58,863 nucleotides of DNA from Prevotella sp. (GTDB taxonomy: Bacteria; Bacteroidota; Bacteroidia; Bacteroidales; Bacteroidaceae). A model generated the notes under the pieces. The model searched no databases and was not told the origin of the DNA. It was given only the letters and a program-made list of their open reading frames with translations. The DNA is taken from assembly GCA_017460515.1 (NCBI GenBank), contig JAFUAY010000026.1, forward strand, positions 1 through 58,863. The letters run 5' to 3'. Within the stretch, counting starts at the first letter, position 1. Each line of letters begins with the position of its first letter. Positions 16,976 through 23,318 of the stretch are shown here, piece after piece. A program made the translations under genes and the position numbers.

Positions 16976-18361
16976 CTACAAATTAGGATTCCAAAGGAAG
17001 GAATATTCAATGTATAGCACGATGAGACCTACCAAGAAGCCTGCGAATATCTTGGGCGTAACATGGCGCAGATACCACGTCAACCCTATCTGCTCCGTCT
17101 TCATCAGGGCGATACCACTGGTAGAACCAAACAGCAGCAGACAGCCTCCGATGGCGGTACAGAAAGCGATGAGCAGCCAGTAGATGCCGTTCGTGCCGAA
17201 GAGTCCTTCGCTGACAGGGAAGAACGATATGTTCGTGATGGCAACGGTAAAGGTGTCAACGATTGATGACAGCAAGCCGGACATGAAGGCAATGACCCAT
17301 ATATTTCCGTCGAAGATGGTGAAGATGCCTGATGCAATATCGCCCAGCACGCCTGTTTCCGTCATCACGCCCATTGCCAGCATGATACCCATCACGAAGA
17401 GAAGCTGCTGGATAGCGCCATACTGCAGTGCTCGTGGGATGCGGCGCTGTGCCATCTGGTCTGCTTCCATCAGTTTACGATTGAACGCCTCGTTGACCAC
17501 CCAAAGCACGGAGAGCACACAGAGGGCGCCGAGGAAGGGCGACAAGTGGGTGATATCCCTAAATGTAGGTATGAACCAGAGCCCGCCAATGCCCAGGATG
17601 AGCATCACTGCCCGTTGCCAGCGGTTCAGCCTTGTGTCGTTACCGCGATAGGGAGCTGGTGCCCATTCTGTCTCAATTCTGCTGGGCAGTTCGCGATTGA
17701 TGAGTATCGTAGGTACAATCCAAGCCAGCAATGCGGGTACTGCCAGGTAAGCCGAGAAATGGGTAGCGATGATGGCTCCGTCGCCCCAAAGTATCAGACC
17801 TATGGGGTCGCCGATGACGGTAAAGCATCCGCCTGCGTTGGCTGCCAGAACAATAGCTGAGCCTATCAGCATGCGCTGTGTACGACTCTTCACCACACTT
17901 CGCATGATGACCAGCATCATTGCCGCTGTAGTCAGGTTGTCAAGATTGGCAGAGATGATGAACGTGGTGAAGGTGATGATCCACAGCAGTCGCGTACTAT
18001 TGCGTGTGCGTATCCATTCGCTGATGAAGTCGAAACAACCATTGTTGTTGAGGATTTCCACAATGCTCATCGTAGCCACCAGGAACATCACGATAGCTGC
18101 TGCCTTGCCTACGTATTTCAGGAAGATATTGTCGTAGATGAAGTCCTTGACCAGCGAAGAGGTCGTTTCCTGTCCGCTCAGAAACTCGGCATAGTCGTCA
18201 GCATGCAACTGCAAGACGAAGTCGGTTCCCCAACAGACGTAAACCACCCATCCGACGGTACCGATAAACATTGCGATTGCCGACTTGTTCACACCTGTCA
18301 GGTGACCAGTGGCAATGAGCAGATATCCGAATGCGAGCAGGAGTACAATGATTAGTGTCAT
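16976..18361 (-). CDS. nhaD: NhaD-type Na+/H+ antiporter
   Basis: A 461-residue inner-membrane protein with about twelve hydrophobic segments. It resembles the NhaD branch of the ion-transporter superfamily: paired re-entrant-like segments hold ANLDNLTTAAMMLVIMRS and ANAGGCFTVIGDPIGLIL, and a second half has SSIVDTFTVAITNISFFP. NhaD exports Na+ or Li+ in exchange for protons. An ArsB- or CitT-like anion role is the main alternative, but the Asn-Asp motifs favour NhaD. It lies between feoAB and the sensor-kinase operon, all on the minus strand; the gap to the kinase gene holds only a 24-bp repeat and no clear promoter. Confidence 0.88.
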   Translation of the reverse strand: MTLIIVLLLAFGYLLIATGHLTGVNKSAIAMFIGTVGWVVYVCWGTDFVLQLHADDYAEFLSGQETTSSLVKDFIYDNIFLKYVGKAAAIVMFLVATMSIVEILNNNGCFDFISEWIRTRNSTRLLWIITFTTFIISANLDNLTTAAMMLVIMRSVVKSRTQRMLIGSAIVLAANAGGCFTVIGDPIGLILWGDGAIIATHFSAYLAVPALLAWIVPTILINRELPSRIETEWAPAPYRGNDTRLNRWQRAVMLILGIGGLWFIPTFRDITHLSPFLGALCVLSVLWVVNEAFNRKLMEADQMAQRRIPRALQYGAIQQLLFVMGIMLAMGVMTETGVLGDIASGIFTIFDGNIWVIAFMSGLLSSIVDTFTVAITNISFFPVSEGLFGTNGIYWLLIAFCTAIGGCLLLFGSTSGIALMKTEQIGLTWYLRHVTPKIFAGFLVGLIVLYIEYSFLWNPNL

Positions 18362-18380
18362 TTTTGTTTTATTATTTGGA

Positions 18381-18475
18381 GTTCGGAAGTTTAAAAGTTC
18401 GGAAGTTTATAAGTTTATAAGTTCGGAAGTTTATAAGTTTAAAAGTCCGGAAGTTTATAAGTTTAGAAGTTCAGG
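18381..18475. repeat. 24-bp tandem repeat upstream of nhaD
   Basis: The motif GTTCGGAAGTTTATAAGTTT recurs from 18381 to 18475; GTTCGG or a one-base variant begins at 18381, 18397, 18421, 18445 and 18469. The spacing is 16 once and then 24 three times. It fills nearly all the gap between nhaD and the upstream kinase gene. Confidence 0.85.
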
Positions 18476-18487
18476 ACTTTGTTCTTC

Positions 18488-20047
18488 TTATGATGAGGAC
18501 ACAACCACCTGTGGGATGAGTATCCAGAAGGTGCAGCCCTTGCCTGGTTCTGAAATCACGTCGATGGTTCCATAGTATTTCTCCACGATAGAGCGACAGA
18601 TGCTCAGGCCTAATCCGTTGGATATTTTATTCGTGAAGGTCTGCGGATTCTCCATGAGTTTGAAGATATTCTCTCGCAGGTGTTCCGGTAGTCCTGGCCC
18701 TGTGTCTCTAACCTCCAGTCGCAGGTCGCTGCCAAAGTGGGTGTATCTCAATTCTACAGAGCCTTCCTTGGTGAATTTCAGTGCATTCTTCAGCAGATGT
18801 ACGGCCAGGAGTTTCAGCATCTCTGGTGCCATACGCAGCATCAGGGGAGTTGTCTGAATATTCAGTGTTACGCCTTCTGCCTTCATGTGTTCCACCTCCT
18901 GTCGGCACTCTGCCATTACGTCAGCCAACTGACAACAGGGCGTCTCTTCATCGCGATTGCTCGTCTCAATGTTCGACAGCTGCAGCAGTTCGTCGAAGAA
19001 GTAGTTCAACTGGCTGCCGTTGTCATAAATGCGGTTATAGAGCTCGTTGCGCTCCTCTTGTAGCATATTCTCGTCGTTGTTCTTGAGCACTTCCGAGAAG
19101 CCGATGATGGCATTCAGCGGCGTGTGGAGCGCGTGGCTCACATTACCCAGGATGACAGTCTTCAATCGTTCGCTTCGCACTGCTCTTTCTGCCTCACGAC
19201 GCAGACGCCTGGAGTGACTGAGCTGCAGGATGAGCACGATGGTGACGGCTACGAGACTTACTGCCAACAAGAGGAACCACACCCAGACGGGAATCTCAAT
19301 GCGTCCGAACTCTGAGATGACGTCTTCGCCATAAATGGCATTCAGTCGTCCTTCGGCCTTCATCTGGATGATCATCTTGTTGATGGAGTCAATGAGTTCC
19401 TTGTTCTTGCTCACGTAGCAGTATTCCCTGGGTGTGAGGGTCAGGTCTTCAGTAGTGAGATTGTCTAAGGAATGGGTCTCAATGATATACTTTGCCTGAT
19501 AGCGGAAGCAGATGACGGCATCGTATTTCCCTGCCGACAATTCTTTCATGGCCTGTGTCAGGTCGCGCACTTCCACAGGATGGGCTCCTGCCTTGACGAG
19601 CGTGTCAGTGACGGGTCGTGAAGCCATATACGCCACTTCCTTGTTCTTCAGGTTGCGCATGTCGAAATAGCTGTCGGCTTCCTGACGGTAGACGGCCTGA
19701 TAATAGAGTCGGAACACGGCTCTTGAATAGTTCAGGATGTGCTGTCGGTAAGGCGAGAATACCATCATAGCCAGGTCGACCCGTTGATTGATTACGTCGT
19801 CAGAGATATTGCTCCACGAGTTGGGTTGGAAGGTGAAGGGAATGTTCATCCTGTTCAGCAGCTCGATGGTGAAATTCACGTCGAGTCCTCGCGGATTGCC
19901 TCTACTGTCGATATACTCCAACGGCGGGTAATCCATATCGATACCAAACAGCAGCGGATGCTCTTTCGAGAATCCCAGCGACTGTGCTGCCGATACTGTG
20001 AAGGGCATCAGCAGCAGGTATAACAGGATGATGACTGACTTCTTCAT
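18488..20047 (-). CDS. Sensor histidine kinase with periplasmic solute-binding domain
   Basis: A 519-residue kinase. It has a signal peptide (residues 1-20) and a periplasmic SBP_bac_3-type domain at about 30-250 (DYPPLEYIDSRGNPRGLDVN; later YDAVICFRYQAKYI), which in this family binds amino acids or other small ligands. One membrane segment at about 256-278 (VWFLLLAVSLVAVTIVLIL) is followed by HisKA (GNVSHALHTPLNAIIGFSE) and HATPase (HLLKNALKFTKEG, DTGPGLPEHL, NGLGLSICRS). No response regulator is adjacent. The ATG overlaps the rnz stop by one base (TAATG type), so it is translationally coupled as the last gene of the mazG operon. Confidence 0.92.
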   Translation of the reverse strand: MKKSVIILLYLLLMPFTVSAAQSLGFSKEHPLLFGIDMDYPPLEYIDSRGNPRGLDVNFTIELLNRMNIPFTFQPNSWSNISDDVINQRVDLAMMVFSPYRQHILNYSRAVFRLYYQAVYRQEADSYFDMRNLKNKEVAYMASRPVTDTLVKAGAHPVEVRDLTQAMKELSAGKYDAVICFRYQAKYIIETHSLDNLTTEDLTLTPREYCYVSKNKELIDSINKMIIQMKAEGRLNAIYGEDVISEFGRIEIPVWVWFLLLAVSLVAVTIVLILQLSHSRRLRREAERAVRSERLKTVILGNVSHALHTPLNAIIGFSEVLKNNDENMLQEERNELYNRIYDNGSQLNYFFDELLQLSNIETSNRDEETPCCQLADVMAECRQEVEHMKAEGVTLNIQTTPLMLRMAPEMLKLLAVHLLKNALKFTKEGSVELRYTHFGSDLRLEVRDTGPGLPEHLRENIFKLMENPQTFTNKISNGLGLSICRSIVEKYYGTIDVISEPGKGCTFWILIPQVVVSSS

Positions 20048-20961
20048 TATATATCTATCACGTCAAACTCGTTGGTTAGCTTTGTGTTCTGAAACACCTC
20101 CTGCGCCTGATGGAGCAGTACATGCTCTTTGTCGTAGCGCGAGCTGTAGTGTCCCAGCAGCAGCTGTCCCACGTGGGCATCACGTGCCACCTGAGCTGCC
20201 TGTCGTGCTGTGGAATGGTGGTATTTCTCAGCCATAGCGGGATTGTCATCACCGTAGGTAGCCTCGTGGTAGAGGGTGGTGACGCCCTGTAGCTGATCGG
20301 CCAGTTCGGGCATGTATTTCGTATCGCTGACGTAGGCGTAGGAGCGTACGGGATCGGCAGGTTCCACGAGTCGTTCGTTGGGCACGCAGGTTCCGTCAGG
20401 CAGCATATAGTCTTGTCCGTTCTTGATGTTCGGGATTTGTGATACGGGGATGCCGTAGCAGTCAATCATGTCGCGACGGATATGCGGCAATGTGGGCTTT
20501 TCGCGGAACAGAAATCCGCAGCAAGGCAGTCGGTGGCTCAGGGGAATGGTCTCCACGCTGAGCGACCGGTCGTCGTAGATCACCTTTCTGACGGTGGTGT
20601 CGACGGGATGGAACTCCACTTCATATCCCAGGTCTCGGCAGAAGGTTGCTATCTGGAAATCGAGCACGTTCCCAAGTGCCGGTTCGCCATAGACATGCAT
20701 TGTGGCTGTGCGTCCCAGCAGGCCGAAGGTACTGAGCATACCAATGAGTCCGAAACAGTGGTCGCCGTGCAAGTGAGAGATGAAGATGTGGCCCACCTTG
20801 TTGTAAGAGAGTCCTGCGCGTCTCATCTGCAGTTGTGCCCCCTCGCCGCAATCCACCATATACAGTTTGCCCCTGCATTCCACCACTTGTGTCGTTGGGA
20901 AATGGCGAAGCGTGGGCAGGGCGCTTCCACAGCCGAGGATGTGAAGTTTGAAGGGTTCCAT
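20047..20961 (-). CDS. rnz: Ribonuclease Z
   Basis: A metallo-beta-lactamase-fold endonuclease that trims tRNA 3' ends. The 304-residue length fits the short form. The zinc motif HLHGDH lies near residue 63, with further ligands in YVSDTKYM, the exosite region and HEATYGDD. The C-terminus LLGHYSSRY supplies the last His. It is coupled on both sides by one-base stop/start overlaps, with the lipoprotein gene before and the kinase gene after. Confidence 0.95.
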   Translation of the reverse strand: MEPFKLHILGCGSALPTLRHFPTTQVVECRGKLYMVDCGEGAQLQMRRAGLSYNKVGHIFISHLHGDHCFGLIGMLSTFGLLGRTATMHVYGEPALGNVLDFQIATFCRDLGYEVEFHPVDTTVRKVIYDDRSLSVETIPLSHRLPCCGFLFREKPTLPHIRRDMIDCYGIPVSQIPNIKNGQDYMLPDGTCVPNERLVEPADPVRSYAYVSDTKYMPELADQLQGVTTLYHEATYGDDNPAMAEKYHHSTARQAAQVARDAHVGQLLLGHYSSRYDKEHVLLHQAQEVFQNTKLTNEFDVIDI

Positions 20962-21641
20962 CAGATCAGCATGTCGTCAATATTGTCTTCACTCTCATCG
21001 ATTTCTATACCGTTGAGGTCGTCTTCCTGTCCGGGACGTGTGTATTCGAAGAGCTCGTCGCCATTGATGATGGTCAGTTCGTTGGTCGTGAGCTGTTTGA
21101 AGCGGAATGTCTCCACCTCTTCAAAGTCGCCCCCACCCTCACGGATGCTCACAATCTCCAGCTGTCCGTTGATCAGTCGCCAAGTCTTGTAGATGACTGA
21201 GCTCTGGTTGATGCTCTCCATAACACCGCCTTCGCGAAGGCTGAATCCCATCACCGACGAGCCGTCGAGGGGATTTGGTGTCACCCAGTCGCCCATCAGG
21301 GTACTCAGGTTCAGCACCATCGTGGCATAGGTGTGGTCGCGGCTGGCCAGTACTGCCATTCTGTCGCCTACCCTGAAGCCGCCATAGACGCGGTCTTCTT
21401 CTTGTGCTACCATCAGATTGAACGACAGCGTGTCGCCATTGTCCTGTACGATCTGCAGGGTGTGCATCGCCGACCCTTCGGTGCAGTTGCCGTAGATGGT
21501 GGAGTCACGGTTTATGTTGTCAGCGGCATCGACCCATTCCGAGCCTTCTGTCTGTTGCGTAGACGATTGTTGCTTTCCTCCGCAAGAGGCGATAGTGAGC
21601 AGCAGGGCTGCTGTCAGTAGCAATAAGAGATGTTTCTTCAT
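20961..21641 (-). CDS. Lipoprotein with lipocalin-like domain
   Basis: A 226-residue exported lipoprotein. The signal peptide ends at the lipobox LTIASC (Cys near residue 20), followed by a Gln/Ser-rich linker. The rest is rich in short beta strands (TLSFNLMVAQEED, YGGFRVGDRMAVL, WRLINGQLEIVSIREG) and resembles the lipocalin-like domains of Bacteroidetes lipoproteins, an inferred fold. It sits between mazG (33-base gap) and rnz (one-base overlap). The function is unknown; it is probably anchored in the outer or inner membrane facing the periplasm. Confidence 0.75.
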   Translation of the reverse strand: MKKHLLLLLTAALLLTIASCGGKQQSSTQQTEGSEWVDAADNINRDSTIYGNCTEGSAMHTLQIVQDNGDTLSFNLMVAQEEDRVYGGFRVGDRMAVLASRDHTYATMVLNLSTLMGDWVTPNPLDGSSVMGFSLREGGVMESINQSSVIYKTWRLINGQLEIVSIREGGGDFEEVETFRFKQLTTNELTIINGDELFEYTRPGQEDDLNGIEIDESEDNIDDMLI

Positions 21642-21674
21642 TTTAATTTTTCAGGTTATTCAGTTTTTGATGAT

Positions 21675-22619
21675 TCATACTTTGTCGGGCGTCTCCATGC
21701 GCTTGGCTTCATTCCAGAGGTTGTCCATTTCTGCCAGCGTCATCTCCGTCAGCGGGCGCCCCATGCGGATGCTGTGCTCTTCGATATAGGTGAAACGGCG
21801 TATGAATTTCGCATTCGTCTGTTCCAGCGCATTGTCAGGGTTCAGCTTGTACAGCCGGGCGGCATTGATGACGGAGAAGAGAAAATCGCCCAGTTCTCCT
21901 TCCTGCTGGTGGCGCAGTGCCTGTTTCTGTTCGTCAGTGGGGTGATCGGGCAGCGTTTTCGATAGTTCGGCTTCCAGCTCGCCCAGTTCCTCACGCACTT
22001 TCTTCCATACGTCTTCTTTCTTCTCCCAGTCGAAGCCCACGTTGCGCGCCTTGTCCTGGATGCGGTAGGCTTTGATAACGCTGGGCAGTGCGGCAGGCAC
22101 TCCAGACAGCACTCGCTTGTTGCCGTCTTTCTCCTTCAGCTTGATCTGCTCCCAGTTCTGCAGCACCTGGTCGGCAGTCTTTGCTTGCGAGAATTGAGTG
22201 GTATCGGGAGTATCGACAGTTCCGGATACTTTGGGGGTTCCTGCCTCTTTAGGCTCCTCTCCAAACGGCAGCGGCTTGGGTTCCTCGGCTCCCACCTGAC
22301 TGGGATGATAGACGTGCGGATGGCGGAAGATGAGCTTGTCGGCCTCCTGTCGCAGCACGTCGTACATGTCGAAGGCTCCCTTCTCCTGACCTATCAGTGC
22401 GTAGAAGCAGGTGTGCATAATCACGTCGCCCAACTCCTTCATCGTGTCGTGGTCGTCACCACGGCTCAGGGCGTCACACAGCTCATAGGTCTCTTCAATC
22501 GTATTCGGACGCAGGCTCTCGTTGGTTTGCTTCCTGTCCCAGGGGCATTTCTCGCGCAACTGCTGCAGCACGTCCAGCAGTCGACCGAAAGCCTTCATTT
22601 GTTCCTCTCTTGTATGCAT
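21675..22619 (-). CDS. mazG: MazG nucleoside triphosphate pyrophosphohydrolase
   Basis: Hydrolyses NTPs/dNTPs to monophosphates; MazG proteins clean nucleotide pools and can lower (p)ppGpp levels. Tandem MazG domains are visible: EETYELCDAL near residue 40, and GELGDFLFSVINAARL near 240, with the helix start WPWD-like CPWDRKQTNESL at about 20. The 314 residues exceed the usual ~260 because a Pro/Thr-rich linker of about 45 residues (EEPKPLPFGEEPKEAG onward) separates the domains. It is the first gene of a four-gene operon with a clear promoter. Confidence 0.93.
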   Translation of the reverse strand: MHTREEQMKAFGRLLDVLQQLREKCPWDRKQTNESLRPNTIEETYELCDALSRGDDHDTMKELGDVIMHTCFYALIGQEKGAFDMYDVLRQEADKLIFRHPHVYHPSQVGAEEPKPLPFGEEPKEAGTPKVSGTVDTPDTTQFSQAKTADQVLQNWEQIKLKEKDGNKRVLSGVPAALPSVIKAYRIQDKARNVGFDWEKKEDVWKKVREELGELEAELSKTLPDHPTDEQKQALRHQQEGELGDFLFSVINAARLYKLNPDNALEQTNAKFIRRFTYIEEHSIRMGRPLTEMTLAEMDNLWNEAKRMETPDKV

Positions 22620-22636
22620 GATTAGTTATTTTTATG

Positions 22637-22668
22637 CAAAGGTAAACAATAATATCGACACTGCCAAA
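22637..22668 (-). promoter_or_regulatory. Promoter of the mazG operon
   Basis: The minus strand reads TTTG (22668-22665), a 20-base spacer, then TACCTTTG (22644-22637), 17 bases before the mazG start codon. This is a full Bacteroidetes-type promoter match. Confidence 0.8.
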
Positions 22669-22770
22669 TGTTTGTTGATTTTATTTTAATTCAACTTTCT
22701 GAAATTAATTTGATAAAGGAAAAAAACAATAAAAAACTGGTTAGACCATACGCAGAGGATACTGTTTCAC

Positions 22771-22880
22771 GTAAACACCATGTTTTCACCCCGTAAACAC
22801 CATGTTTTCACCCCGTAAACACCATGTTCCTGTCCTGTAAACACCATGTTTCTGTCCTGTAAACACTATGTTTCCCATTA
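22771..22880. repeat. 22-bp tandem array, five units (array B)
   Basis: Units start at 22771, 22793, 22815, 22837 and 22859, exactly 22 bases apart. Each has the core AAACACCATGTTT or a close variant, an interrupted palindrome (AAACA..TGTTT). The bases between cores vary (TCACCCC or CTGTCCT). The same 13-base core occurs once at 3214-3226. Confidence 0.92.
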
Positions 22881-23022
22881 TTCGTTTGATTAGTGCAATT
22901 CGTGTTCGTTAATAAATGAAGTCCGAACAGGCAGTGCTCGCCTTTGAGGTCTGCCGGTAGCAAATTCTTCATTTTTCACTCTTCACTTGTCACTTCAAAA
23001 TTGGGGGGTTCTTGGCGCCTCA

Positions 23023-23068
23023 CCCCTCATATCAATGTCCCCCTTATAGGGGGACTGATATTGAGGGG
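23023..23068. repeat. REP-like GC-rich hairpin
   Basis: CCCCTCATATCAATGTCCCC (from 23023) faces GGGGACTGATATTGAGGGG (ending 23068) with few mismatches and a tiny loop; flanking GGCGCCTC and GAGGCACC extend the stem. It is unlike its AT-rich surroundings and looks like a mobile palindromic unit. Confidence 0.7.
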
Positions 23069-23160
23069 ATAGAGGCACCCTAGAAGGGGGGCATAAAAAG
23101 CGAATCCTTATTATTCGTGATATTCATGTGATTCGTGTTCGGCTTATGAATCATTCGAAC

Positions 23161-23220
23161 CACTGAGATACTGTCAGCAAACCACTGAAATACTGTCAGT
23201 AAACCACTGAGATAAATTTT
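23161..23220. repeat. 22-bp tandem array, three units (array C)
   Basis: CACTGA begins at 23161, 23183 and 23205, exactly 22 bases apart. The full units carry the interrupted palindrome ACTGA..TCAG(T). The third unit is truncated and runs straight into the sigma-54-type promoter of clpC. Confidence 0.82.
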
Positions 23221-23236
23221 TGGCACGACTTTTGCA
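23221..23236 (+). promoter_or_regulatory. Sigma-54-type promoter upstream of clpC
   Basis: TGGCACGACTTTTGCA matches the -24/-12 consensus TGGCACG-N4-TTGCW at every defined base, with correct spacing between the GG and GC pairs. It lies 82 bases before the clpC start. No exact TAnnTTTG element replaces it; a longer TAAATTTTTG sits just in front. Confidence 0.6.
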
Positions 23237-23318
23237 CAATTTAAATTGCATGATTATCGTTAAATAAGAACAAGAAAAGGAAAAAACGCCCTCCGACGGG
23301 CAGAACGAGATAGACAGA

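Larger units (their letters stand above)
22620..23318. other. 700-base divergent intergenic region between mazG and clpC
   Basis: No gene seen. From left to right it holds the mazG promoter, a 22-bp array (22771-22880), an AT-rich stretch, a REP-like hairpin (23023-23068), a second 22-bp array (23161-23220) and a sigma-54-type promoter (23221-23236). TTATTCG and ATTCGTG motifs recur around 22880-22910 and 23110-23140. Confidence 0.75.

Noticed and set aside
22771-22880. CRISPR array
   Set aside because: Units are contiguous 22-mers with no unique spacers, and no cas genes are in the window.
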